The position numbers and the translations under genes were made by a program. The notes below the pieces were generated by a model. The model saw only the letters and a program-made list of their open reading frames with translations, was not told the DNA's origin and did not search any database. DNA of 64,000 bases from Senegalia massiliensis (GTDB lineage: Bacteria > Bacillota > Clostridia > Tissierellales > SIT17), in NCBI RefSeq assembly GCF_009911265.1, contig NZ_QXXA01000004.1, forward strand, positions 302,692 to 366,691, written 5' to 3'. Numbering within the stretch: the first letter of the stretch is position 1; every line of letters starts with the position of its first letter. Shown here piece after piece: positions 1 to 8,005 of the stretch.

Positions 1-347
1 CCTTGACAATCTGTATCCCCAGGGCAAGCCAAAGTACAAGGTGCCTTACAATCACCAGTATGATCAGAAAGTAATAATTCAAGAGCTATTTTTCTTGACT
101 CTCTTACTTTTTTTGTATTTGTAGAAATTATCATTCCATCTGATGCTACTGTGGCACAAGACCTTAACAATTTATTCATTCCTTCTAATTCCACCATACA
201 TAATCCACATGATCCATATGGTTCAACTCTTTCATCATGACAAAGTGTTGGTATTTCAATATTATTAGATTTAGCTATTTCTAAAATTGTTTGTCCACTA
301 TGACCCATTACTTCAATTCCATTTATATTCAGCCTAATTTTATTCAT
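1..347 (-). CDS. [2Fe-2S] redox protein, N-terminal part (probable FAD-dependent NAD(P)H oxidoreductase)
   Basis: Partial: the gene runs off the left edge and only about 115 N-terminal residues are visible. They form a plant-type [2Fe-2S] domain like the N-terminus of NuoG and HydA, with Cys36, Cys47, Cys50 and Cys63 in a C-x11-C-x2-C-x12-C pattern. A CKAPCTLACPGDTDCQG segment follows. From memory, that cysteine-rich segment is typical of clostridial GltD/NfnB-like FAD oxidoreductases that carry an extra ferredoxin domain, rather than of a hydrogenase. The ATG at 347 follows a GGGGGC ribosome binding site. It is the third gene after NuoE- and NuoF-like subunits, so it probably takes electrons from or passes them to that NADH module. 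A hydrogenase or formate dehydrogenase subunit remains possible until the rest is seen. Confidence 0.75.
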   Translation of the reverse strand, partial: MNKIRLNINGIEVMGHSGQTILEIAKSNNIEIPTLCHDERVEPYGSCGLCMVELEGMNKLLRSCATVASDGMIISTNTKKVRESRKIALELLLSDHTGDCKAPCTLACPGDTDCQ

Positions 348-368
348 AATTTACGCCCCCTTCACAAA

Positions 369-2117
369 CTAACCAATTTTTATAGCACTAAATTTACACA
401 TTTCCATACATTTTCCACATTTAATACATTTATCTAAATCTATTATATGAACTAATTTTTTCTCTCCAGATATAGCTTCTACAGGACAATTTCTTTTACA
501 AAGTCCACATCCAATACATTTATTTTCTGAAATACTATATTCAACTAATTCCTTACATGCTTTTGAAGGACATTTTTTATCATGAATGTGAGCTTCATAT
601 TCATCACGGAAATATCTTATAGTGCTAAGTACTGGATTTGGTGCAGTTTGTCCTAGTCCACACAGTGAACCTTCTTTTATTTTTGTACCTAATTCTTCTA
701 AAAGTTCTATATCTCCAATTTTCCCTTTCCCTTCACAAATTCTAGTTAATATTTCAAGCATTCTTTTAGTACCTAATCTGCATTGAATACACTTACCACA
801 TGATTCTTTTCTAGTAAAATCTAAGAAAAATCTTGCCATATCTACCATACAAGTTGTTTCATCCATTACTACCATTCCACCTGAACCCATTATAGCGCCA
901 ATTTTAGATATTGATTCATAGTCAACGGAAGTATCTAAAAGGTGTTTTGGTATACAGCCTCCTGATGGTCCTCCCATTTGTACAGCTTTAAATTCTCTAT
1001 CTTCTTTTATTCCTCCACCTATTTCATGTATTACATCTCTTAAAGTTATTCCCATAGGAACTTCTACAAGTCCACCTTTTTTTATTTTTCCAGTTAAAGC
1101 AAATACTTTTGTACCTTTACTATTTTCAGTCCCAAGGTTTGCAAAGGTTTTCCCTCCGTTTAATATTATATAAGCTACATTTGCCAATGTTTCAACATTA
1201 TTTATATTAGTTGGTTTATTCCAATATCCCTTTTGTGCTGGAAAAGGTGGTTTTAATCTAGGCATTCCACGTTCACCTTGAAGAGATTCTAAAAGTGCAG
1301 TTTCTTCACCACAAACAAAAGCTCCTGCACCAGCTTTTATTCTTAAACTGAATTTAAAATTTTCTCCAAATATATTTTCACCTAAATAACCCTTTTTTTC
1401 TGCCTCATTAATTGCATTACTAAGACGCTTTATAGCAAGTGGATACTCTGCTCTTACATATACTATACCTTCATCTGCACCCATGGCATATCCATTTATT
1501 ATCATACCTTCAATTAATCTATGTGGATCTCCTTCTAATATGCTTCTATCCATAAATGCACCAGGATCTCCTTCATCTGCATTACATACTACATATTTTT
1601 TATTTCCAGGGGAATTTTTTGCTGCGTTCCATTTAAACCAAGTAGGAAATCCAGCTCCACCTCTCCCTTTTAAGCCTGATATTTTAATCTCATCAATTAC
1701 CTCATCAGGACTCATATCCTTTAAAACCTTTTCAAGAGCTTTGTACCCGTCTGTATTTATATATTCATCTATGCTTTCAGGATTTATATTACCACAATTT
1801 TTAAGAGCAACACGATTTTGTTTTGATAGTATTTCTATATCTTTTTTATCAATAGTAAATTCATTCACAGAAATGTTATCTGTATATATATTATTAAGTA
1901 GTATACTAACTTTATTTTCATCCATATTAACAAATGTAATTTTTTTACCTTCATGTATAACATCTATAATAGGCTCTAAATAACACATTCCTATACAACC
2001 AGTAGATGATAATTCTATATCTAAATTATTATTTTTTATCTCGTATGATAATTTATCATATACCTTATTTGCACCAGCAGCTATACCACAACTACCTTGC
2101 CCTACTATTATCTTCAT
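369..2117 (-). CDS. NuoF/HydB-like NADH-binding iron-sulfur flavoprotein subunit
   Basis: Flavoprotein subunit (582 aa) of a soluble NADH-linked oxidoreductase such as a bifurcating hydrogenase, formate dehydrogenase or ferredoxin:NAD oxidoreductase. Domains in order: thioredoxin-like [2Fe-2S] domain (about 1-95, with GCIGMC); the NuoF core with the NADH/FMN motif GRGGAGFPTWFKW (about 150) and GAGAFVCGEETALLESLQG; an SLBB domain; the [4Fe-4S] motif ESCGKCIQCRLGT with a later Cys; and two C-terminal ferredoxin clusters (CIGCGLCKRNCP and CIKCGKCMEMC). The fusion of an N-terminal [2Fe-2S] domain and C-terminal 2x[4Fe-4S] domain to NuoF is characteristic of HydB/HndC rather than complex I. The gene starts 2 nt after the NuoE-like gene and precedes the [2Fe-2S] gene, so the three are one operon. 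The catalytic partner lies outside the window, so the acceptor is not known. Confidence 0.9.
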   Translation of the reverse strand: MKIIVGQGSCGIAAGANKVYDKLSYEIKNNNLDIELSSTGCIGMCYLEPIIDVIHEGKKITFVNMDENKVSILLNNIYTDNISVNEFTIDKKDIEILSKQNRVALKNCGNINPESIDEYINTDGYKALEKVLKDMSPDEVIDEIKISGLKGRGGAGFPTWFKWNAAKNSPGNKKYVVCNADEGDPGAFMDRSILEGDPHRLIEGMIINGYAMGADEGIVYVRAEYPLAIKRLSNAINEAEKKGYLGENIFGENFKFSLRIKAGAGAFVCGEETALLESLQGERGMPRLKPPFPAQKGYWNKPTNINNVETLANVAYIILNGGKTFANLGTENSKGTKVFALTGKIKKGGLVEVPMGITLRDVIHEIGGGIKEDREFKAVQMGGPSGGCIPKHLLDTSVDYESISKIGAIMGSGGMVVMDETTCMVDMARFFLDFTRKESCGKCIQCRLGTKRMLEILTRICEGKGKIGDIELLEELGTKIKEGSLCGLGQTAPNPVLSTIRYFRDEYEAHIHDKKCPSKACKELVEYSISENKCIGCGLCKRNCPVEAISGEKKLVHIIDLDKCIKCGKCMEMCKFSAIKIG

Positions 2118-2119
2118 TT

Positions 2120-2653
2120 TTATGCCCCCTTTCTTTTGCTCTTTTCCTTTATACTTCTAATAATTTGTTTTGCTTTTTCAGCAGTTAGATTTCCAAATGT
2201 ATCATCATTTATCATCATAACTGGAGACAAGCTACAACATCCAAGACAAGCTACATTTATAAGTGTAAAAAGTCCATCATCAGTAGTTTCTCCATCTTTT
2301 ATATTTAATTCATCAAATATTGATTCTTCTATTGTTTTAGAACCATTTACATGACAAGCTGTTCCCTGACAAAGCATTATCATATTCTCTCCTACAGGAT
2401 TTAATCTAAACTGTGTATAAAATGTAGCAACCCCATGAATTTTGGCAGGCTTTACACCTGTTTTAAGTGATATATAATTTAATATATCAATAGGAAGATA
2501 ATTATATTTTTCTTGAACTTCTTGAAGTATGCTAATAAGAGTGCCTTTTCTACCATCATATTTCTTTAAAATTAAATCAATATTATTCTTGTCTTCTTTT
2601 GAAATGTCTGTAAAAATAAATTTTTCTTTTTGACAACAACCCATTTTATACAT
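2120..2653 (-). CDS. NuoE/HydC-like [2Fe-2S] subunit
   Basis: Small subunit (177 aa) of the NADH-linked module, passing electrons through a thioredoxin-like [2Fe-2S] cluster next to the flavoprotein. A helical N-terminal half (EVQEKYNYLPIDILNYI, then GVATFYTQFRLNP) is followed by the four cluster cysteines in CQGTAC and, about 40 residues later, CLGCC. Its length matches NuoE/HydC. It is the first gene of a three-gene minus-strand operon and lies directly downstream of the serine dehydratase genes (15-nt gap). The two units could be co-transcribed, which would fit pyruvate and NADH metabolism, but no direct link is shown. Confidence 0.9.
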   Translation of the reverse strand: MYKMGCCQKEKFIFTDISKEDKNNIDLILKKYDGRKGTLISILQEVQEKYNYLPIDILNYISLKTGVKPAKIHGVATFYTQFRLNPVGENMIMLCQGTACHVNGSKTIEESIFDELNIKDGETTDDGLFTLINVACLGCCSLSPVMMINDDTFGNLTAEKAKQIIRSIKEKSKRKGA

Positions 2654-2668
2654 CCCCTTTATATAATT

Positions 2669-3550
2669 TTAATTATTACCTAGAATATCTTTTGCAATTT
2701 TTTTACCAGTAGGAGTAGCAGCAAGTCCTCCCAAAGCAGTTTCTCTTAGAGAAACTGGAAGAGACCTTCCAACATTATACATTGCTTCTACTACTTCATC
2801 AAAAGGTATGATACTTTTTATTCCAGCCAGAGCCATATCAGCTGATATAAGTGCATTTGTAGCTCCAATTGCATTCCTCTTAACACATGGACTTTCTACA
2901 AGACCTGCTATAGGATCACATACTAATCCTAATATATTTTTTATAGTCATAGATGCAGCTTCTAAAGATTCACTTGGTTCCCCTCCTTCAATTTCAACAA
3001 GAGCCGCTGCTGCCATAGCTGCTGCTGATCCTGTTTCTGCTTGACATCCTCCATCTGCTCCTGCTACTGTAGCATTTTTTGTAATAATATATCCTATAGC
3101 AGAAGCTGTAAAGAGAGCTTTTATTAACTTATCATCTTCTACCCTGTATTCATCTTTCATCATATATAATACTCCTGGTACTATTCCAGATGATCCAGCT
3201 GTAGGAGCTGCCACAATTTGCCCCATAGTAACATTTACTTCTAAAACTGCCATAGCTGCTGCCACTGCTTTCATTGTTCTTTTACCAGAAAGAGTATTTG
3301 AATTCATATATCTTTCTCTAAGTTTTTTAGCATCTCCACCAACAAGTCCCCCCATTGATTTCAAACTGCTATTCAAACCTTTTTCTACTGAATTAATCAT
3401 AGTAATTAAATTTTCTCTCATAATTTCAAAAATTTCATCATATTTTTTTTCAGAATTTTCAACTTCTCTTTCTATCATTACTTCCCAAATTTTTTTATCT
3501 TCTTTTTTACATATATTTAAAAGTTCTTTTCCATCTTTAAAATTATACAT
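2669..3550 (-). CDS. sdaAA: L-serine dehydratase, iron-sulfur-dependent, alpha subunit
   Basis: Catalytic subunit (293 aa) of the two-chain anaerobic L-serine dehydratase, converting L-serine to pyruvate and ammonia with a [4Fe-4S] Lewis-acid cluster. Family landmarks are SMGGLVGGDAKKL near the N-terminus, the APTAGSSGIVPGVL loop, and cysteines in GADGGCQAETGSAAAM, LVCDPIAG and ESPCVKRNAIGA that ligate the cluster. Length and order match clostridial SdaAA. It sits 15 nt after the beta subunit gene, as in other Firmicutes. In this organism pyruvate from serine would join pyruvate from diaminopropionate made by the purine island. Confidence 0.95.
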   Translation of the reverse strand: MYNFKDGKELLNICKKEDKKIWEVMIEREVENSEKKYDEIFEIMRENLITMINSVEKGLNSSLKSMGGLVGGDAKKLRERYMNSNTLSGKRTMKAVAAAMAVLEVNVTMGQIVAAPTAGSSGIVPGVLYMMKDEYRVEDDKLIKALFTASAIGYIITKNATVAGADGGCQAETGSAAAMAAAALVEIEGGEPSESLEAASMTIKNILGLVCDPIAGLVESPCVKRNAIGATNALISADMALAGIKSIIPFDEVVEAMYNVGRSLPVSLRETALGGLAATPTGKKIAKDILGNN

Positions 3551-3565
3551 TTACTTACCTCATTT

Positions 3566-4237
3566 CTATAAAGAATCTATAACATAAACATCTTCCACAT
3601 TTCCCGAGGAATCTTTTATAGATTTTATAAGTTTATCTGAAAGTTTATTATCACATTCTAAAACCATAAGTGCATCTTTTCCTTTACTTTGTCTGTATAC
3701 ACTCATAAAGGCTATATTTATATCTTCATCAGCTAATACTTTTGTTATTTTTGTAATTACACCAGGACCATCTATATGTTTAACTATAAGTGTTGGATAT
3801 TCTCCTACAAACTCTAATTTCATACCATTTATTTCAGTAATTTTTATATTACCACCACCTATAGAAGAACCCATAAGTTCTACTATTTTACCATTGGATT
3901 GATATATTAAAAATTTTACTGTATTAGGATGAGCATCTCCTAAATCAGTAGGTATAAAATTATAATTAATTCCTTTTTTATTTGCAATTTCTAAGGAATT
4001 TTTTAGATTTTCATCATATTCTGTAAATCCCAATAATCCAGCCATTAATGCTCTATCTGTTCCATGACCTCTATAAGTATTTGCAAAAGATCCATGAAGT
4101 AAAAAATCCACCTTTATTATATCTGCCTTTATAAGCTTTGAAGCAATTCTTGCAAGTCTTGCAGCACCTGCTGTATGAGAACTAGATGGTCCTATCATCT
4201 TAGGACCTATTACATCAAATGCACTATAATTTTTCAT
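3566..4237 (-). CDS. sdaAB: L-serine dehydratase, beta subunit
   Basis: Beta subunit (223 aa). The N-terminal domain carries the signature IGPSSSHTAGAARLARIA (about 16-33) and HGSFANTYRGHGTDRA, which helps shape the serine site. The C-terminal ACT domain begins near residue 145 (PTLIVKHIDGPGVITKI) and probably binds a regulatory amino acid. First gene of the pair; the upstream 215 nt hold a plausible promoter (TATACT about 30 nt before the start) and an inverted repeat GTTACT-TTT-AGTAAC at 4348-4362 of unknown role. Confidence 0.94.
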   Translation of the reverse strand: MKNYSAFDVIGPKMIGPSSSHTAGAARLARIASKLIKADIIKVDFLLHGSFANTYRGHGTDRALMAGLLGFTEYDENLKNSLEIANKKGINYNFIPTDLGDAHPNTVKFLIYQSNGKIVELMGSSIGGGNIKITEINGMKLEFVGEYPTLIVKHIDGPGVITKITKVLADEDINIAFMSVYRQSKGKDALMVLECDNKLSDKLIKSIKDSSGNVEDVYVIDSL

Positions 4238-4414
4238 TTACACCATCCTTATTAGTTAATTATCTCTATTAGTATAACATATTAAACTTTATGCAATAAA
4301 GTTATTATTTTATTAATTATATTTATTGATTTAATTATATTATAATAGTTACTAAAAGTAACAAAAAACATCCTACTAAAGCTACTATCTGTATCCCCTC
4401 ATACTATATACATA

Positions 4415-4444
4415 TAAAAAAGTATACCAAAAAATCAGTATACT
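4415..4444 (-). terminator. Intrinsic terminator after the TudS-related gene
   Basis: On the minus strand AGTATAC pairs with GTATACT across a 10-nt T-rich loop and is followed by a run of six T. It lies 9 nt beyond the stop codon of the 4453-4938 gene. Confidence 0.7.
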
Positions 4445-4452
4445 CTTTTATA

Positions 4453-4938
4453 TCATATTTTTATAAAATTTTTAAAGCTTTGTAATATATTTATATCTTT
4501 TCCTTCTTCATAATTTTCTGGTATATCAAATGTTTTAATGTAAATTTGATTATTCTCCATAGATTTATATAATTCTTCCATGAAAATACCCTTATCTTTT
4601 ATAGAGTCACAAGATGGACTACCTTCTATGCCTAATATTCCAATTATTTCATAGCCATTATTTAAATATTCATCCATTTGTTTAACAATATCATTCACCA
4701 AGTTTTTACATAAATTCCTATAATCATATGTATCATATTCTTTCTTAGTCATAGGTGGTCTATTCTCACCTAAAAAAATAAATTCTGGACAAGGAAACTG
4801 GATAATTGATATATCATTATCTATTATAATTTTTACTATATCATTAAAAGCTCCCTTTGACCTTTCCCAATCTCGAATAACTGAATTTTGATTTAATATA
4901 CAATGAGCCGTATATATTATTTGTTTTTTTCTATGCAT
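4453..4938 (-). CDS. TudS-related putative desulfidase (CD3072-like)
   Basis: 161 aa, recalled as a relative of the Clostridioides CD3072 family within the DUF523/TudS group. Characterised TudS proteins are [4Fe-4S] enzymes that remove sulfur from thiouracil. Visible cysteines are Cys13 (TAHCILNQNSV), Cys50 (FPCPEF), Cys77 and Cys110 (EGSPSCD); the first, second and fourth lie in motif-like contexts and are the likely cluster ligands. No signal or membrane segment is seen, so it is cytosolic. Its start codon lies within the end of the ECF S-component gene (8-nt overlap), so translation is probably coupled and the substrate is probably what the transporter brings in. The substrate is not known, and the enzymatic role is inferred from the family. 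Confidence 0.75.
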   Translation of the reverse strand: MHRKKQIIYTAHCILNQNSVIRDWERSKGAFNDIVKIIIDNDISIIQFPCPEFIFLGENRPPMTKKEYDTYDYRNLCKNLVNDIVKQMDEYLNNGYEIIGILGIEGSPSCDSIKDKGIFMEELYKSMENNQIYIKTFDIPENYEEGKDINILQSFKNFIKI

Positions 4939-5509
4939 TTTGATTACTCTTTTGATATGCTCTTAAATTCAAAGGTAAATACTGAATTACAAATACAACT
5001 AATATACAACTAGCTATTTTGTCAATAATATTACCCGTAATTCTAGGAATAAATGCAGCTGTAAAAATCTTCTGTCCACTTGCAAGTAGCCATGCAAATA
5101 TAACATCTGTGCCTCCACCTGTTACTCCTCCATAAACTAAAACTGCAATTGGAGTTCCTATTAAAGGGGCTATAATTGATAATATAATACCTGTCACAAT
5201 TGCAATTTTAAGATTAAATCTATATTTTTTAGCTATAAGTCCCACAATTAATCCTATAGCTATATTTACAATTGCAAAGGGGATATTTTTAGGGTTTGTT
5301 ATCATTCCTTGTATTATATTTGTAAGTCCTCCTGTCATTGCACCAGCAAATGGCCCAAGTACAACTGCTACAAAAATTGTACCTATAGTATCTAAAAATA
5401 ATAAAGGTATTTGTATGAATTGTATTACTGTACCAAAAACAATATTTATTACGATTCCTAATGATGCAATAACCATAGAATTTGTTGAATTAAACACATT
5501 ACTTTTCAT
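4931..5509 (-). CDS. ECF transporter S component (CD3073-like)
   Basis: 192-aa membrane protein with about six hydrophobic segments and the short glycine-rich loops typical of substrate-binding S components of energy-coupling-factor importers (for example GPFAGAMTGGLTNIIQG and GGVTGGGTDVIFAW). It would capture a small nutrient and work with shared EcfAAT modules encoded elsewhere. I recognise it as the CD3073 type, which in Clostridioides is also followed by the CD3072 desulfidase. A strong GGAGGGAG site precedes the ATG. No known riboswitch was recognised upstream, so the ligand (perhaps a thiolated base or vitamin-like compound) is a guess. Confidence 0.8.
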   Translation of the reverse strand: MKSNVFNSTNSMVIASLGIVINIVFGTVIQFIQIPLLFLDTIGTIFVAVVLGPFAGAMTGGLTNIIQGMITNPKNIPFAIVNIAIGLIVGLIAKKYRFNLKIAIVTGIILSIIAPLIGTPIAVLVYGGVTGGGTDVIFAWLLASGQKIFTAAFIPRITGNIIDKIASCILVVFVIQYLPLNLRAYQKSNQNA

Positions 5510-5626
5510 TAAACTCCCTCCTAAATTTTTGATAGTTAAACTAATATCATTATAAATTTAGGATAAATAATAGTAAAATAGAAAATATCTATAATTAGTA
5601 GACTTATTATACAATTTATAAATAAA

Positions 5627-6478
5627 TTATATCCATTCGTCACTATAATCTTTTATAAAATCATCTATAGTTCTAGGTTTTCTTTTTAATATGTTTTCTG
5701 CTGTATCTGTTACTTTCCTTGCCATTCCAAGTTTAGTAGTTAAATAAAGTACAGTCATTACATTAGCAAATTCCTTTTTAACTCCTCTATTTATCATCTC
5801 TTTTCTAAATTGTAATAGGCTAGGATTTGAATATTTTATATCCTTTCCTAAAACATTACTCATTTTATTTGCAACTTCATAATAACTTATGGCTTCACAT
5901 CCTGTTATTGTATAGGCTCTTTTTCTATGTCCTTTTTCTGTAAGAGTTATACCTATTACTTCACCAATGTCTCTAGTATCAATAAAGCTTACCCTTGCAT
6001 TTCCACCAGGAATAAAAATATCATTTCTTTCCTTTATATCTTCTTTATGAGTAGTTGATAGATTTTGCATAAAAAAACTTGGTCTTATAAAGGTATATGG
6101 TATATTTGATTCTAATATAATTTTTTCTATTTTATGGTGAGGCGGGAAAGGATTTTTTTCTATTCCAAGTAAAGATAGAAATACTATTCTCCTAACAAAT
6201 TTTTGCTTGCATCTGTTTATAAATGGTTTAAATATCCTGTTTACATCTGTAAGTTGCGGAGGTCGAACTAAAAAGACTTTATCCATTCCTTCTAATGCAC
6301 GATTAAATGTATCCTTTTTTTCAAAATCTAAATGAACTAAATTAATCCCAGGGAATTTTTCTTTATATTTTTCAACATTTCTTACACCAGCTGTAAAATC
6401 AATGTTATTCTTTATAAAATAATCCATTACTGCACTACCTACATTTCCAGATATGCCTGTAAGTAAAATATTTGCCAT
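5627..6478 (-). CDS. NmrA-like NAD(P)-binding oxidoreductase (atypical SDR)
   Basis: 283 aa. N-terminal Rossmann nucleotide-binding loop ILLTGISGNVGSAV (4-17) followed by GVRNVEK, which favours NADP binding after the second strand. RPSFFMQNL and the IDTRDIGEV segment are typical of NmrA/QOR2-type atypical SDRs, which may act as NAD(P)H:quinone reductases or redox sensors. The catalytic Tyr-Lys pair of classical SDRs is not evident. Single-gene unit, with no informative neighbours and no clear terminator. Confidence 0.85.
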   Translation of the reverse strand: MANILLTGISGNVGSAVMDYFIKNNIDFTAGVRNVEKYKEKFPGINLVHLDFEKKDTFNRALEGMDKVFLVRPPQLTDVNRIFKPFINRCKQKFVRRIVFLSLLGIEKNPFPPHHKIEKIILESNIPYTFIRPSFFMQNLSTTHKEDIKERNDIFIPGGNARVSFIDTRDIGEVIGITLTEKGHRKRAYTITGCEAISYYEVANKMSNVLGKDIKYSNPSLLQFRKEMINRGVKKEFANVMTVLYLTTKLGMARKVTDTAENILKRKPRTIDDFIKDYSDEWI

Positions 6479-6674
6479 TATATCATCTCCATTTGCTAAT
6501 AATATGAATAATTCTTACCCATTTTATATTGTTTTATTATTTCCTATTATATAAACTTCTGTCAAGTATAACTTTATTTATTATAGGAGGGATTTAATAT
6601 TATTTTGAAAAACAAAGACTTTAATTCTAAATTTATAAAACTTCATTTTAGATACAATGAACAAATAACAAAAA

Positions 6675-7760
6675 CTATTTACCTTTAATTTTTTGTGTAA
6701 ATAATAATATTAAAGGCAATATTAACCCAAAAGTAAGTGATAAATTTATCCAGTTAGGGTTATCCCATTCAATAGAATATATTGTATCAGGATAAACTAT
6801 TGTAGATAATATTATCATTATCATAGCTATTGGTAATATCAGTATTTTATAATCATTTAATTTTAAAAACTGAGATACACTAAGTGTAAGTCCATAAAAG
6901 TAAATAAATAATTTATAGAATACAGATAAAAACCAAACCATTGCAAATAATATTTCTAACCGTTGTATATATTCACCTACTTTTGCTTTTTTTGACAATA
7001 TATGTGTAGGATAAAGATGCCTTGATGTAATTTCTGCACCTAGTACAAGAGTACACATATCAATAGCTATTATTAAAACTATTGATGCAATTATTGTAGA
7101 TATTAAAAAATCCTTTTTAATTCCTTTTACATTATTTACATTTGATGGACAAAACATTAATAATGCTATAAAAGTAAAAGAAGTGGATCCCATAAATGGT
7201 AAAATACCCTTAAATACAGGATTAAATCCTTTTTCTAATATTGGATACATATTATTAATATCTATTTGTGGAATTAATAATATATTTGGTATAAAAAAAC
7301 CTATAAGAATTATTGGTATAATTATTTCTGAAGATCTAGCTACTACTTCTAAACCTAGCTTTGCTGCTATTATTACTACTATCATAAAAAGAGTCTTTAA
7401 CACATAAGGAGGGGTATCATGCATTATATGTGTACTTAGAAAATTTCCCATAATCCATATTTGAGTAGAACATGCTAATATTAAAAAAAATATAAATAAT
7501 AATTTAATCAAATTACCTATATATTTACCAAATAAGTATTCAATATATTCTATCAAGTTTTTTTCTCCCATTTTATCTATTAGATTATAATAAATTAAAG
7601 CAAGAATTATACTAAGCATACTTCCTAAAAGTGCAGACAACCATGCATCTTGCTTTGCAATACTAGAAAGCATAGATGGAAATAATACAACGGAAGTTGC
7701 AACATATTGTAAAAATATAAAATTCCTTAATTGATTGTTATTTATAATAGTTTTAGTCAT
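6675..7760 (-). CDS. gerKB: Spore germinant receptor permease subunit (GerB type)
   Basis: 361-aa integral membrane protein with ten hydrophobic segments of the APC-like endospore germination permease family (GerAB/GerKB). The N-terminal NNQLRNFIFLQYVATSVV region and the central GPxxFxG-like loops fit this family. It forms the inner-spore-membrane complex with the A and C subunits and helps bind the germinant. Last gene of the operon, 23 nt after the small D-subunit gene. The germinant (amino acid, sugar or nucleoside) cannot be read from sequence, and the symbol is a family label only. Confidence 0.9.
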   Translation of the reverse strand: MTKTIINNNQLRNFIFLQYVATSVVLFPSMLSSIAKQDAWLSALLGSMLSIILALIYYNLIDKMGEKNLIEYIEYLFGKYIGNLIKLLFIFFLILACSTQIWIMGNFLSTHIMHDTPPYVLKTLFMIVVIIAAKLGLEVVARSSEIIIPIILIGFFIPNILLIPQIDINNMYPILEKGFNPVFKGILPFMGSTSFTFIALLMFCPSNVNNVKGIKKDFLISTIIASIVLIIAIDMCTLVLGAEITSRHLYPTHILSKKAKVGEYIQRLEILFAMVWFLSVFYKLFIYFYGLTLSVSQFLKLNDYKILILPIAMIMIILSTIVYPDTIYSIEWDNPNWINLSLTFGLILPLILLFTQKIKGK

Positions 7761-7783
7761 ATATATATATCCTTTCTTAATAT

Positions 7784-8005
7784 TTAATGTAGTATATTAT
7801 TTATCGGAGAATAAATAATAGAAACTAGATCCAATGGATTTGGTATATTTATATCAAGAACTTTCATAATTCCTAATATCGTTGCAAATAATAATAATAT
7901 AGAAAATGACCATACTTCTTTTTTAGAATCACTTTCTTTAAGAGACTTAAATTCATATATGACAATTATAATTGAAATCATTATAATACCTATACTATTC
8001 TTCAT
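7784..8005 (-). CDS. Small two-helix membrane protein, germinant receptor D subunit candidate
   Basis: 73 aa with two hydrophobic helices (about 4-17 and 32-48) separated by a charged loop (KSLKESDSKKE). Small two-helix proteins encoded inside gerA-type operons are known as D subunits in several spore formers and modulate receptor activity. This one overlaps the end of the GerC gene by 11 nt and precedes GerB by 23 nt, so it belongs to the operon. The assignment rests on size, topology and position, because these proteins share little sequence. Confidence 0.7.
   Translation of the reverse strand: MKNSIGIIMISIIIVIYEFKSLKESDSKKEVWSFSILLLFATILGIMKVLDINIPNPLDLVSIIYSPINNILH

Noticed and set aside
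1483..1983. Long open plus-strand frame opposite the NuoF-like gene
   Set aside because: It is antisense to a strongly conserved protein, has no family features and no ribosome binding site. The same holds for other frames opposite real genes, such as 10352-10816 and 30766-31029.
6605..6688. Possible 27-codon plus-strand frame starting TTG after TAGGAGGG
   Set aside because: Spacing of 13 nt is long, the frame runs into the end of the convergent gerB gene, and the product resembles nothing. Not called.
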